The position numbers and the translations under genes are program-made. From the NCBI GenBank assembly GCA_029255685.2, contig CM055313.2:50128579-50192578 (forward strand): DNA of 64,000 nt, in the 5' to 3' direction. The notes beneath the pieces are model-generated. The model did no database searches. It was not told the origin of the DNA and saw only the letters and a program-made list of their open reading frames with translations. Of this stretch, positions 1 through 13,488 are shown piece after piece. The stretch comes from Silene conica. Taxonomy: Eukaryota > Streptophyta > Magnoliopsida > Caryophyllales > Caryophyllaceae. Position 1 is the stretch's first letter. The number at the start of each line of letters is the position of its first letter.

Positions 1-1045
1 GAAATCTTTTTTCGTGCAAATAGCAGGGTGTCGCTTTGCTTTCTTCGAGTGTGAGCCTTTAGTCAGCCTGCCCCGTTCGTTTCAAACCAGTCGACTACAA
101 AAAAGTCTGGGGTGAGTAGGATGTAAGAGATAAAACTATGCCACACGCTCTGATTAGTCGAATTCTAATTCTAAGGCAAGCCAACGAACGAAGTAGGTGA
201 CAAAGATAGATAGAAACAAGAGAAAGTTCTAAAGAACAAAGTAAAGGTCAGTCATCATACATTAAGTCTATGACGCCCTTATATATAAGTGAAGCAAGTC
301 TTTCCGTCTCACCAGGACTTTCCCTTTTCAGACTGACATTATTCATTCTTTAGACTGAGAGCCCATTACTACTACTACTACTATAAAGGAAGCTCATTCT
401 TATAACTCCGCTTGTTCACTAGAAGTCTTCCCTTCGCTACTAGGTATTTGACTGAGTGAGAGACTACTTCTTTATAGTATATGAGGAGCATTTCCGGAAC
501 GAAGCTGCCCTTTTTTCGAACAAAAAGAATTCTCCCAAGGCGGGGGCCCTTTAAATAGGGCATCAAAGGGTCAAATCAAGGCCAGCCAAGGGAATCTCGT
601 CTCACAAAGTGACCCTATATTTAAAACCGAGACAATACAACTCAAAGTAGTGGGATCGCCACATAGATTACTAGTAGTGGTACATCATGGATCATAGAAA
701 GGTTAATAAAAAAGTATAAGGATTTAATTCCATCCAACTTCTACTCCCGATAGATCGGATCATACGAAAAGAAGAAAGTCTATCCAGGTATAATAGAAGA
801 AGGAAAGGCTCTACGCTTTTGTTCATCTAGTGACAGACAACTGACAACTGCGAGGTTCTACTAAAACTGTAGAATCAGGCGAGTTTAGCTCAACGATGTA
901 TAAGAAAATTAGTAGTCTACCCTACTCGGCAGGAAAAAAAGAGCTACATTTCTCTAAAGACTCGAGTGAAAGACCTTCGTGCGTACTTATCATATGGCGC
1001 GTGATAGGAAAGGAACCTGATTCGACCATAGGCAGAGAAAAGCTA

Positions 1046-1072
1046 CTCGCATATAAACAAGAAGGAGAAAAG
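1046..1072 (+). repeat. dispersed repeat, CTCGCATATAAACAAGAAGG family
   Basis: This copy reads CTCGCATATAAACAAGAAGG followed by AGAAAAG. Close copies occur at 32642-32665 and 50621-50650, with looser ones near 5215 and 44729. They lie on both sides of the copia insertion, which ties the flanking blocks together. Confidence 0.5.
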
Positions 1073-1164
1073 CCCCGACTGGTAACGACTGGATTAGTGA
1101 GAGGAAAGGGACTCGGGGAGAAGACCCACGGGAGGGAGAAGAGGGGAGAGATAAATGAGATAGA

Positions 1165-1186
1165 CTCGAGTTCATACGAGAGGAGA
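1165..1186 (+). repeat. dispersed hairpin repeat, CTCGAG...ACGAGAGGA family
   Basis: The consensus is CTCGAGTGCATACGAGAGGA, in which CTCG and CGAG can pair across an 8-base loop. This copy has TTCATA in the loop. At least a dozen relatives occur in the window on both strands, always in the organelle-like blocks and never inside the retroelements. Confidence 0.6.
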
Positions 1187-3601
1187 AGACAAGACCGATA
1201 AGGAGAAAGAAATGAGAATCGACTGCCAAGGAGATAGGAAAGCGAGAGGAGAGGACCTTGTTATACAATACAAGAGGTGGGACTTGACTGAAAAGAGCCG
1301 GGAGATGGGACCTTCTTTTCCTCCTTTATCCTTTATCATAGACGGCGCAAGTGCTACTTTGGGTCTAATTATGACTTTTGGAGTTTTGGTCTCTTGTCTT
1401 TTTAAGGCTAGTACAGCGCAGGGTGATTCCTAATCATCTTATTGGATAGGAATGAACCGCACTAAGGAGGATCCTCATTAAGATTCAAGTTGTTTTAAAT
1501 TACATTAATTTAAAGAGGCTATGCTTCATAAGAGTCGGGTAAGGTAAAGATGAAGGAATAGGGAAAGGGGCTTTCTCTTGCGGGGCCGCGTGAAGGCTGA
1601 AAAGGAGTGGGAAAACCTGTTCTTAGTTCTTACAACGAGCACCAATCCCAAGTTAAATATATGTCTAATATATTCTCCTTCTTCTCAGCACCCCTCTCTT
1701 TACTTTATTATATGTGAGTCATGTTATACCTAAGGAGGTCACTTCCCACCTCTAGCTTCAACGCCTTTCTTTTAGATGAAATTTCGACGGGATAAGCTTG
1801 AAAGTATTTAGAATGTTTTTCGCGCTATACCCTGTTTGTGATGTGACTCTGAAACGCGCCTTTATACCATGTTGTCGCTTATGGCTCGCCCAAGAAGGAA
1901 TTTCTTTAAAGTCTATACCATAAGAAAAGAAAAAACAAGGCTCGATATAGAATAGCAGTTGAGATATATCTCTAACGAAAAGTCAAGTAAGGACCTATAT
2001 ACATATCTAAGATATAGGGCTTTAACGTAGATAATGCGTATGATTACTCTCTTCATTTTTTGTGGATTGTGCGAATAGCTTCTATTAAAAGGTTCCGGAC
2101 TAGGTTCTTCACCTAGGCCCTCTTATAGATTTTAGAATAGAATCGTGCTTGAAACCAGAACGCGTTGAAGAAAAGCAGATCTTTCCTTTTCACCCTTATA
2201 CCTCGACTCCCGGAAAGCTCCTTCCAAGCTAGCCTAGCGAAGTTGTACCAACCCAGACGGGGAAGATCTTTCCATCTCTTTCTGTGAGAGGGGTGCACCA
2301 TCCCCCACTTTGTATCCAGTCGACTCTCTTTTCACACAAGGCTTACGATCGAGATATTTAAATACAGAAGCCTCTTGTTTCGGACGAGAGCATTACATTA
2401 GAAAGGTTTGCGCTTGAGTTGAGGAAAGGGGGCTTTTAAGAATGCTCTTTAGGGCGCTGTGCTCAAAGAGATCCAAAATCTATGGCCTCTTCTTCTTCCT
2501 AGCATAATAAAGAGGGGCAAAGGGAGAGCTCTATTTTGAATTCGGCAGTCTAACTCCTTCCTACAACGAGAGGCCTTGATCATAGGGTTGTACTTATCCT
2601 TGCTTAAAAAGCCCTTTCCCTTCTTTACCCGAAGCAGCGTCCCATTAGCTACCTCTTATCTCCTCGGCTGCACTTCCTCTTCTTTCTCTATATGCTCGGA
2701 ACGTACGACCGGATAAGGCTCTTTCTCCAAGATCGGCATGGCATTTGCCTCGACTCCTTACCTCCTTCCTTCCTCTCTATATCGGATTAGAGCTTCTACT
2801 TCATACGTGATGCTCGTGACTACTCGATTCCACAGCGTGCGATCTCCTTTGGTAAGATAGATGTAAAAGAATTCAGCACTCCCTTGACGAATGGCTGGTG
2901 CACCCACCCCATGTACTCATCTACAGACGGCTTCTTTTTCATCCATCCCAACTGAATTTCCATAAGCATTCTTTGATTTCAAAGAGCAAAAGGGCTCGGC
3001 AGTCTTCTATCTAAGCTTAGGCGGCGGCTAGACACTCAGATTAGATATGTTTTTTTTAAGAGAGATAACATGATAAAGATTGCATACGGGAGGAAGGCCT
3101 GACGGTCAACAGATAAATCTCCTTCGGGCTATTTCCTTTGCTGCAGTCAAGGCTACACCCCTCGCCTTCATAAATATGTAACAAAGAAAGAAGACAGACG
3201 TACTAAAACAAAGGAAAAGCATACGAAAGAAAGCAAGAGCAGAGATGAAAAGGTAAGTGAAATCCAAGCGGTAGATCCCTCTCTCCCCATCACTAACGTT
3301 CGAGAACCCGCCCTGGCTATCTCTACTCTACCTCCTTAGCAGCCGTCCGCCCTTCGGGCCCTCCACTTCCTTTGTCAGTAGAGCCTCCTTATCCTCTCTT
3401 TTCAATCGAGCCTTCTCCTCTCGCTAACACTCGAGTCCACATGGGCCTAATGGTCGACAGGCTACGCTCCTCTCCCGTTGGTCGAGCATTAAATAACCTC
3501 TCCCTAGAGGAAGAAAGCTATGATCAAGCTTTGTCGTCTTTGGTTCGCTAAAAGTCTTAAGAAGAGGTCCAAAGCCGTAGTTGTTTTTTGAAATGCTTCT
3601 T

Positions 3602-3630
3602 CATTCTTATATACGTATATGGTAATAGAG
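3602..3630 (+). repeat. dispersed palindromic repeat, ATATACGTATAT family
   Basis: This copy carries TCTTATATACGTATATGGTA followed by ATAGAG and is preceded by ATGCTTCTTCAT. It matches the copies at 21111-21136, 48846-48870 and 49297-49328 almost base for base across the core. The centre ATATACGTATAT is a perfect palindrome. Confidence 0.65.
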
Positions 3631-3710
3631 ACTTTACAGCAAGTTGGTTGAACTTTTCTTTCTTAAGCAGCGATCCTACCCCTCCTTCGGAGCAAGGATC
3701 AAACCCGAAC

Positions 3711-3750
3711 ATTCTTATTTATGTATAAGCTCGGTCGGATAAAGTGCAAG
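3711..3750 (+). repeat. palindromic repeat, variant with GGTCGGATAAAGTGC tail
   Basis: It starts ATTCTTATTTATGTATAAGC and continues into TCGGTCGGATAAAGTGC. The copy at 31801-31840 shares both the palindromic start and the GATCGGATAAAGTGC tail, so the two form a subfamily of the ATATACGTATAT repeats. Confidence 0.5.
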
Positions 3751-3919
3751 ACCGAGACTAAAACCATCACACCTCTTAGATATCTGCCAACGAAAGAGAG
3801 TTCACGCAAAAGCATGCCCAAAGGATATTAAATTAGCTAGACTGTATGTAAAGCAAGGGGAGGGGCGGGAGGTTTATATACGACCAAGGCTCTTCAAATA
3901 CGAGCTCTCTTTGTTTAAC

Positions 3920-3960
3920 GTTCTTATATATGTATAAAGGAGACTTTTCATCCTGGGCGT
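3920..3960 (+). repeat. palindromic repeat, variant with GGAGAC tail
   Basis: TTCTTATATATGTATAAAGG is followed by AGACTTTTCATCCTGGG. It pairs with 13447-13488 (TTCTTATATAAGTATAAGAG, then GAGACCCTTGTCATGCTGGG). This is a second subfamily with its own tail. Confidence 0.45.
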
Positions 3961-4122
3961 GAAAATGAGAGCCTAACCGGAGGCTTTCCTCAGGAAGAAG
4001 CCAGATAGAAGAGGCTCGAACACTAGTGGAAGGGCTAGTTAAGAACTCGAGGAAAGCGAAAGGAAAGGGGAAGACTCGGCTGTGAAGGTTTAAATAGCCC
4101 TTTTTTCATAGGGTTAAAAAGG

Positions 4123-4147
4123 CTCGAGTGCATACGAGAGGGAGAGG
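4123..4147 (+). repeat. dispersed hairpin repeat, CTCGAG...ACGAGAGGA family
   Basis: CTCGAGTGCATACGAGAGGG is one of the closest copies to the consensus, with both hairpin arms intact. Confidence 0.6.
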
Positions 4148-7086
4148 ATAGTTTCCTATTATATCTCCATGAGCCACATGTAGCCCCTATTACTAGGGAT
4201 ATACCGCGCGCTCCTTTTGCTCACTTTCTTTGATGGACCGAGACAGGAAAGTTGCTCGACTGGCATCTCGGTTGGATACAAAAAGAGTGTGGTTATTAAC
4301 CATAGTAGACAAAAAGACCAGGCATTACAGCCGCCCATTAAGCCTCTTTTAGATCAGATTTCGCGTATAACTCGAATGCTAAGAGAGGGCCGCCCAGAGA
4401 CTCGCACTTTGGAAAGAAACTCTGTGGTCGGCTAAGCTTAGGCAATACGCAACAATTCAGAGTAGAGGGTTGAGTTAGGGGTTGGATCAACGCGCCTTCT
4501 AAACTTTGGGGGCGTTTTGGATAAAAAACCGAAGATCATATTTACTTTTACGGGGAGAAAGGGTGCAACATGGGTCGTTTCGGTTGATGATCAGAGTTCT
4601 TATACACAAAGAAGTGCACTTCCGTCTTCTGCCAATTGAAGAGACAAGCGAGCCCTTGTCGAAGACATCTTGTCAGTCAGGACAATCTATGAATCTACAG
4701 TACTGCACTTTCTTGCTAAGCCTAATGCTAGGCTTAGTGATCCTTTGATCTATGCTTCTACGAGATGGGTAAAAGAACTAGAGGTTTCGCCCATCTATAA
4801 GCAATCTCTCTTACTTTCATCTCTTAGTAAAAAGGGTGAAAACCTAGTAACATAAGACGCTTTCGTCCTCTCCAAAAATTCAAGCATCTCAAAAGAACCT
4901 CCTCTTATTTCTTTGTATCGATCTCATTCTAAGATTCCCATTAAAGCAGAGAAAGCCGCGAGCATTTGAAACGCAAAAAGAAGTCTTTAGGTTGTTTCGA
5001 GCTTTTCTAATTTAAAGAAGGCGCTGTCATGACTTATAACCCAAGGGGGTGCTTATATAGCCCTACACCTTTTCGTTTCGATAAAGGCTTAAAAGTAAGA
5101 GGAGCATTTGTAATTCAATTACAATCAGTAGAAGTATGTAATATCTTTTTGACTTATTCCTGGTTTTAGTCTTAACTAGATTGAAACAGAGAGGGCCGGG
5201 GGATGATGAAAGAGCTCGCATATACAAGCAAAGAGAAAGGCTCGTCTTCAGTATGAAGGAGAGGAATGAAAGATTCACATATTAAGACAAGGGATGGGTA
5301 GGAAAAGTGAAGTCGCGAACATTCAAGTGTACCAAAAATAAAAGAGGCCTCTTCAAGCTCACAACTGGCTAGTGAAGGAAAGGTGTGTAAGGGCGGGCAG
5401 GACAGAAGACGACGTTTACGCCGAAGCATACCCCAATTCATTAAAGTTTCCGAGTACTCTGGCTGGGTGGGAAAGAAAAGAGAGCATCTCTTTGTACTCA
5501 AATCGGGTGAAAGAATCTGACCTTGTGTCGACTTCAGCTACTCTTTACTTTTAACCCATGGCGCTAGGGCAAAAGATGATCACACCAAGATTCTGCTAAA
5601 TTAGACGGCTGCCGATCACAGACTCTTCTCAACCATCTACTGGCTTTCTCTAGTTTATACAAAGAAGGTTGACCAAGAATTTAGACGCTGTGTAATACTT
5701 CCGATCAGATACGAATGACGTAATAAGACGACAGAGTATTCACCACGCAAAGAAAGGGCTCTTTATTGCTACAACGTTATGACACGCAGATTAATCAATA
5801 CCGGCCCACCTTTCAATGAACCGCTAAAACTCGGCTGCACATTATGCTTTACAAGAACGTAGGGATTTGCCTTGATGATACGATTGTCAAACCAAAAGGT
5901 AGTTCTGAAAGCCAAAGGCTCCTTAAAGCTCGACCAACATGGATGGATCCTACCAAGAGTTAGGTAGGGGCGGGATGAATCGTCTGACGTAGAACATCGT
6001 TACTTACTATATTAGAAGAAAGGATCCTTATCTCTCTTAGGCTTAATAGGTTGCTTGCTTACTTGGGCTGAGTTCATTCACACCCTCCCCCTTCTCTTAC
6101 TTAGACACAGAAGTCTTTCGCCTGCCCTGACTTGACTGACTCCATCAAACCCAGACTATGTGGGCACACAGGTAGGTGTAGCGGATCTTGAACTTCCGCC
6201 TTAATTATGATTGTGACTACAGCCTAAACCTTAGACTGCTTTCTTTATGAATAGAAAAGACTCCCTGTGATCAAAACACTTTTATTTGGTAATGAGTTCC
6301 TCGCTTGGGTGGGTAGACACTCTTGTCCCGAGAGACTGAGAGTTTCGATTTGGACTGACTCCTTAAAGAAAAGGTTTAATCATTCATTATTAGGCCTTTC
6401 TTACTCATAAACAAACTCACCTTTCAAGCGAATTCTTTCCTTACGCCCGTGCGTTAGACTGATTGAGCCAAATCTTCGAACATACCTGAGATTGAGAGGG
6501 CCCTTGCAATTGGCCTGACCCCTTAAAATTGGAATTGTAGCACGTACGCTGACCATAAATAAGCGTACCTGCGATTACCTTCGCTTTGACGCACTACCCG
6601 CTCTTTCCGCAATCCCTCCTCTATCTAGGGTTTAATATGCCGGTGCTTGTAAAGCAAGGAGGGAAAAAAGAGTTAAATAATCATAGTAGAAAAGAGCCAG
6701 CCTCTCTAAGCAGGGCTACCTACTCACTAAGCACCCACGTTTGTCATGAAAAGTAATGAAGGCGCTCGACGGAGTTACGAAGTAGAAGAATGGAAAAAAG
6801 CAAGCCTACCTTCACACATGTACGCACGTAACTCACTTTAAACAAAGTTTACGTTACAACGAGCAAGACCTCTCCGAAAGGAGTCCCCTGTATACATACT
6901 GAAATGCGGCGGTATTCCTCTTTTTAAAGCAGCACCTTTCTTCCTGGATCTTAAACACCCTTCTGCTAGAAAGAGTGATTGATCCCTTGCGGAAGACTCA
7001 GAAAAACTAAGTCTGGAAGAAGAGCTAGACTGCTATGGTGAGGTTTTAAGAAGACTCGACTGGCAAGGGTAGAGAGGGGAGATAGA

Positions 7087-7107
7087 CTCGAGTGAATACG
7101 ATGAGGA
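7087..7107 (+). repeat. dispersed hairpin repeat, diverged copy
   Basis: CTCGAGTGAATACGATGAGG keeps the left arm. The right arm CGAG is changed to CGATGAG, a variant also seen at 49762-49790. Confidence 0.45.
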
Positions 7108-9450
7108 CCCTTGCTTGTCTAAGGAAGGTAGTATCTTTTTGGCTGTTGCCCGCACTCTCGAGAGTGAATAACCATCTGCGATCTCTTTGGACCCGTTAAG
7201 TCCTCACCAACAGCGCTTTTGTAAAATTTCACAATCTGAGCGTGCTCGGTCTCGGCATCTCTTTCTCTGGGGCTGGACATCGCATCATACAAAAGTAGCG
7301 CCCATCCTTTCTTGCTTTGCTTATCTACGCAAAAGCTTCCCTCTTAATACCGCCTCCTTTTTTGGAGGGAACTCGAACAACACTTAAAACCGCCCCGCGC
7401 CGTTATTTCGCGACATAAAAGGGGTGAAATAGACTAATAAACGACACGCCCCGCCTATGCCTAAGTACCAGCTAGTTGAATCTGGACCACCCTCCTCCTT
7501 GACTGCACATTACTAGAAAAGCCATGTCACTAATGAATCTTGGGAATGAGAAAGAGCCTAGATTCTACTTCTAGATTAGGTAGCGATTTTATTCGTTTCT
7601 CTGGACCGTTCCCTTCCAAAGTAGATGAAATGAAGCAAGTAAACTTATATACCCAGGTTCTTTATATATTGAAGAGCGGAGTTCAATGCCAACTACGCCG
7701 CTGCTTTTCATATCATAAGGGGCACCACGGGCGAAACTAGTTCTTTCAAACCAAAGTAAAGAGTGCCCTGACTGAGACCTTTGTGGTATTGCCTGTTAAG
7801 GAGAAGGGCTCCTCTGAGACACGAGGTAGAGGAGAGATAGTTGCTGCTCCCTACTTGAATTCTGTTTTCTAGCCCTAAGATATTTCTTTGGTATACACAG
7901 GTGAGTTTGCATTTTGAGAAGAGAAGCCAACCAGCAATGCTATTCAGGCCTCATCACGAGATTTACAGCGTCATTGAAGTAGGAAACAAAAGACTGCTCG
8001 CAGCTGTCAAATGAAGGGATCTCCGCTATTTTCAAATATAGAGTGCCCACAATCACTCTCTTTGTTGAACAGAATGCGGTAGTAGGCGCTAAAGCTCCTT
8101 CTCTTGCACTTTAATATGTAGGAAGGATAGAACCTAACATATAGCCTATCGATGCCCTGCTTATCCCTGTATTCGTAACATTTCGTAAATTCGTGCTCTT
8201 ATAAAAGCGAGACAAGTTCACACTTGCTTCGGCCCTATCTACCCCCCGAGCGCTTATTTGTTTTATTCTGCCCAAAAAGAAGGGACTCTCTCCCCGCGCA
8301 AGCCTATGATTGATTTCCGATTATGCACAAAAGTCATATGAGTTCTTGAGTGCCAGATAAGAGATTTTTCTCGAGTGAGAGTGACGAGGAAGCTAGCTAG
8401 CGTATAAAGAAAAGAAAGAGGAAGCATCGGATATCACTACTACTTACGCGCTTAGAAGCCGCGCCTAGATACAACTAACTTCTTCCTGGGCAGCAAAGCT
8501 TGATCAGACTTATCTCATGGAATGCCTTTAGAAAAAGAAAGTGTGCACTTATTCTGACTGATTACAACGAAGGCAAGTTCTGACTGATGACTTTCTTCAA
8601 TTAATGCTTCCTTTATATATATAAGTATATAACAAGAAGAGGACCCGAAGGCGGGAGAAAGGAGGTCCGCAAACAAGTGCTCTGCAGGTTCTCATTTGGG
8701 AGTCAACTATCGCCTTTCTTATCTACTAGTATCCCAGCTCGCTCGTCCGAGGCTCTCTTTATTTATGCTTTTCGAATGGTCCTGCTCTTCCTTCTAGTAA
8801 CGACGAGTCAGCCTTACTGCCTCGATCTACTCTATTCTGACTTTCTTTTCTTCTTCTGGTATGATATCGCTATTGCTTCTATTCAAAAGAAGACCCAAAC
8901 TATGCCTTTGTTCTAAACTCTCGGTTCGTAGATTCCGTCTTAGGCCCGGTCAGCTATGCCTGCGCGTAGCCAATTCAAATAAGAAGACAAATCTCGGCGC
9001 ATAATAAACTTCATTATATAAAGAGAGAAAGTTCGAGCCCATCCTGGACTGAGCGAATCCGATATAGTGGTAAAAGGCGTCTTAGAAAGGAAAGGTTCGA
9101 CGCCCAATTCTTATGCTTTCCTTTAGACGGAGGAGAGCTCCTTTTGTAAAACGCCCGTGCTCCTTGAAGGAGTGTAAAGACTCTCGCCGCCTATACCTTT
9201 AGGGTGAGAAAGTAAGCAGATTTAATATAGAATAGCACTTATCATGCCGCAAAGAGGACGGCTTCCATACGCCCACACCCTTCTCCATTGTTGAATTTGA
9301 GCCATATAGGAAAACCTAAAAAAAGTAAAGCCTTTCGATCAACAACCAAGAAAGAGACGGAGTACCTGAGTTACGAGGCGGTTTACCAAAGGGGACTCGG
9401 CTAAAACGAGAGCAGAGATAAACGAGATAGATAGTGCGAAGTGAGGTGAA

Positions 9451-9472
9451 GACTTTGTTCTACCCGAAGTGG
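9451..9472 (+). repeat. dispersed repeat, TTGTTCTACCCGAAGTGG family
   Basis: GACTTTGTTCTACCCGAAGT here is related to copies at 9795-9819, 20206-20240, 31662-31685 and 54458-54490, and to a reverse-strand copy at 48405-48446. In several copies the motif is followed by a GACTGCTAAGGAG-like string. Confidence 0.5.
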
Positions 9473-9986
9473 GGCCGGCTTCGACCTCTCCCCGTGCTTT
9501 CCGCGAAAGGGTTTTTTGTTCATTGAAGATTCTCCTCTTATATATGCATATGTTAATTAATATCGGAGAAGAGTTAAAACGAGAGGATAAGGGCACGCAG
9601 TGGGATCGACTGCCAAGGTTTAAATAGCTCGTCCAAAGTATGCGGGCGAGGCCCGAAGGGGATTGACTACTAAGGAGAGGAGAGAGCCCTACTAAGGGGA
9701 GGTGCCTGAGGAGATAAGCTCGACTGATAAGGGTGAAAGGGCGACTGAAGAATGAAGGAGAAAGCCCAAAGGGGCCTGTTAAGGAAGCAGGGGTGAAGAC
9801 CTGGTTCTACCCGAAATGGAAATTTATAGCTCGAGCATAGTGAGAGGAGAAAGGCTCGGCTGTTAAGGAGAGGAGCGTAGCCTTGACTGAAGAATGAAGG
9901 AGAAAGCCTAGTGTGGGTGGGTTTACTTAGGAGAGAGCAACGAGGCTGAACAACGGGAGAGAGGGTAGGAGGAGGCGGAAAAGAGA

Positions 9987-10010
9987 CTCGAGTTCGTGCG
10001 TACGAGAGGA
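9987..10010 (+). repeat. dispersed hairpin repeat, CTCGAG...ACGAGAGGA family
   Basis: This copy has an enlarged loop (CTCGAGTTCGTGCGTACGAG) but keeps the CTCG/CGAG arms and the AGAGGA tail. Confidence 0.5.
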
Positions 10011-13000
10011 TAAAGGGTAAGGACTTCTTCGCCAAGCAAAAAGGGACGGGTAAAAACGAAAGCAAGAGTCGACAGAGCTCTTACGCTTGTAATTTGGGAA
10101 ACTGGAGCAAAGGTTTAAATAAAGAGAGTACTTCTCAATCACAAACTCCTATCCAACTATCTTTCTCGGAGTTTTTTGATCTCTTTTACTGGAGAACTCT
10201 AACCATTCATTCTCCTATGCATGTGATCTACCTCTTCTTCTTATTACCAAGGAAGGCTCCTTATCGAATGATGTTTACATATGTGCTATCAGATGTAGCT
10301 TTCCGATAGAAAGAACTTCGCGAATGATCTATATGCAATGCAAGGCTGGGTTGAAAAATAACTAAAAAGAGAGTCTTGCATATCACACCTGCCCCAGGCC
10401 CTGTAAACGGAGGCGTGAACAAGTCGTCTTCCTCTTTATTAAATGAGTACACGGAGAAAAGGCCCTTACTGAACTGATGACTAAAGGCCGGCAACCACCC
10501 CGGTGTAGACAAATAAAGAGAACTATATATATATATATATATCTTTCGTTAGAATCTTTAAAAGTCCTTCCTTCTATCTCCTACCGCTATGCTCGACTTC
10601 GTAACTCTCCCACTTGGGCAAGTCGTGTTGTTTTACCTTGCTTTTATATGCGAGCACCTTCTACCTCAACTGTGCTTTCATCTTCATCATAAAGAGGAGC
10701 CTACACTTCTCTTTCTAGGACAGCCAACCGATTCCAAGAAAGAAAGCTTTCTTCTTTCTCTTTAGTCAGGTCTCGCTTTCTGGGCAATGGAAAAGAAGAA
10801 GGTCAATTATCCAACTTTCTGTTAATTATCCTGGACTGATTCCTTTCTTTTTGATTCTTCATTAAGCCCAATTCACCTATTTTACAACTAAGAACACGGT
10901 ATACCAGTCTCTCCTCCTATTTTTTTAGGTGCCCGGTTCGAAAGAGAACTGCCTTATCGAAGACACATAGAGTCTGCTTTGTAGAAAGGTTTTTCAAGTT
11001 AAATCTAAATCTCTTAATTAGCTGAAATTTATTTCCGAGGAAGCTCTTGTTGCTGATTTACCACACGTTGTTGATGCAAGCGAGGTTGTCAAGTCTCATT
11101 TATCTCTCCTCTTTCTCCTTCTAGTCGAGTCTTCCCACGCATACTTAATAGATGTATTAGCTCGGTCGGCCGTTGATAGGGGCAACTCGAGTGTTCATGC
11201 TTGGTGCTCATGTGCAAGGGCGAGAGGGGCAGTTAGGAAGAAGCAGCAATGACTCAAGTGAATGCGACTTTCAAGGAGATAGAATATAGACTTGATGAAA
11301 AGGAAGGGGTGGAGTGAGATCGGGAGCATTGGCCGAGCCTGTGGTCGAAGACGTTGCATCCAACCAAAGAAAGAGGAGCAGTCTTTTCACCAGAGCAGTC
11401 CGGGCCCTCTTGTCTGAAATGGGGTAAGCCGGAGCGAAACTACCTCCTCCTCTATCTTTCCCTTTTACTACAGAAAGAGGAAAGGGACATGTCTTTGGAA
11501 CCGAAGAAGTCTTCTATTCTTTAAGAGTCAATCTTCCGCTACATCCGATGCATCTGCTCGATTGGCGGCCCTCTTTGCCTAACTCGAAGCCACACCCCCG
11601 CCTCTTGGACACTTCCTCCTGAAATTCTGACTTCTGATCTTAGTTTCAAGGAAGGCTATACTAGTGTAATTGACTTTTCGAATCTGGGCTTTTGCTTATG
11701 AGTTTCGTCGCATCAATGCCCATACATGAATTAGAGGGGTGGGCATTGACAATAGCGGGCGCATTCGTTCGGACTAGATGAAAAAAGAAGTTTCCGAGGA
11801 AAAGGCGCTTTGGATAAGTGGTTTGAAAATTAACATGAATGAATTCTCACTCGCTCACATTCCAAAAATTCTCTTATATAGTATGCTGGGTTTCACCAAA
11901 GCAGGGGTAGGGACTAATTGAACTGCTAGTATGCATCTCGTTTTGCCAAAAGTCAGGTTGTATAGAAAGGGGCGGACCTAACTCGAAGCCAGCAACCCTC
12001 CTTTCTGGACGGACATTCTCTAAACCTCTTTTTACACTTCTCCTTCTTTAATTAATATGCAAGCAAAGGCCGTTCTATACTCCTCTTAACATAACATAGC
12101 AAGGGGTGAGACGAGACCTATGTAGGTGAGGTTGTCAGCCTTAATTAAAAAAGCTATCTAAAGAATATGTCACTAGCTAAACATTCTCTTATATTAAGTA
12201 TTAAGAAAATGCACAAGTTTTTCTTTCTGGTTGCAATTTTCAAGTATGATTATAAAGCCCTCTTTCACCCGCTAGAGGATTGACGACTGATTGATGATTC
12301 GGTGGATGACTACATGCCTCGCTTTTGGACAAGATCGTGCTACGCTCGACTACTTTAGAAATCCCCTTCTTTCTCTTTACCAGGGGACCTCCTTGAAAGC
12401 GGACTTCCTTTCGTTGCCTTTTCTCTCTTATTGGTATAGTTTCTCATATGAAAGATGATCTTCAACGTATCACAACAAGTGAAGTTCGCCCACTAGAAAG
12501 AAGCTAAAGAAAGCGGGGTTTAATAAAGATGTAATGCTGCACCAAGAGCGTCGTAACAGATTCTAGTCCACAATCTTATAAGAGATCTTATACGGCGGCT
12601 ATCTTCGAAGGCTTCGATTACATAGACCAAAAGGACAGGCCCACGAAGACATTTAACTCATACAAAACAAGACAAAGCAGGATGGAAAAACAAAGAAGGG
12701 ATTTCTCCGATGACGTTCGCAGAATAGCATAGTAAGTAATTAGGGTTATTCTCATTGGATTAGCAGCGAAGTAGGTCTGACTCACTTACGAACTGTGTTT
12801 GCTGCTCCTGCATTCCGGTCACGCTATTGAGTAAAGATGAAACTACGGCACCTCATTTGATGAAGCTTTGGTAATTGATGCGGCAACAGCCCTTCCTTTC
12901 TTTTGCCGTCTTAATGGTGGGACTTACTGGAAGTCTTACCCCTATAATTGACCAATAGCCCATTCATTAGAAGAAGCTAGTTACCTAGCTGTTAGCAAAA

Positions 13001-13385
13001 GATAGTATGAACTACCAAGCGTTAATGCCCAGACATGGGGACAACACCCGTTACCGCCAATAAGTCTTGCCGAGCCCTCTTTGACAAGAAAAGTTCTCAT
13101 CTCTCGAGTTGACCGAGCTTTTGAATCTTTCTTCGCTTAATTAAGAACTCATCTTTGATTGAAAGAGTTTCCTCTATTAGGACAGTAGAGCCCCAGAGGG
13201 GTTAGTTACAAGCTGAGCCCACGTGCCACGAATGAGGAAATAATTTATATACTGGCGACTGGACAAAGAAAGTCCCTCCAGGACGAATAAAAGAAAGAAA
13301 GCCCTTTATGTTTACAGAAAAATCTTGTGAAATCTTTAAAACTCTTATAAGCGCATATGCAAAGGCTAGTTTTCAAGTTGGTTTC

Positions 13386-13410
13386 ACTTTGCATGTGTTA
13401 AGCGTCGAGC
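13386..13410 (+). repeat. dispersed repeat ACTTTGCATGTGTTAAGC
   Basis: ACTTTGCATGTGTTAAGC and the related bases after it recur at 21189-21214, in both cases upstream of a pyrimidine-rich TCTCCT stretch. Confidence 0.5.
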
Positions 13411-13446
13411 CTTCTCCTTTGTTAATATGATGCCCAATTAATTTAC

Positions 13447-13488
13447 ATTCTTATATAAGTATAAGAGGAGACCCTTGTCATGCTGGGG
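13447..13488 (+). repeat. palindromic repeat, variant with GGAGAC tail
   Basis: Partner of 3920-3960. The TTCTTATATAAGTATAAGAG core is followed by the same GGAGAC-pyrimidine-CATGCTGGG tail with point differences. Confidence 0.45.

Larger units (their letters stand above)
1..10110. other. organelle-like gene-free DNA, block A left
   Basis: I see no gene I can support here. The longest open frames (about 100-130 codons, for example 896-1201 and 9670-10065) run through the dispersed purine-rich repeats and encode low-complexity Arg/Glu/Lys or Ser/Leu/Pro strings with no recognisable domain. The texture is many AAAG and CTTT strings, abundant CG dinucleotides and short hairpin repeats on both strands. 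This is typical of plant mitochondrial spacer DNA and unlike the AT-rich retroelement segments elsewhere in the window. The assignment is inference from texture; no mitochondrial gene anchors it. Confidence 0.5.

Noticed and set aside
9670-10142. Overlapping Ser/Leu/Pro-rich minus-strand frames
   Set aside because: They are complements of purine-rich repeats (GGAGAAAGCC-type strings) and have low complexity.
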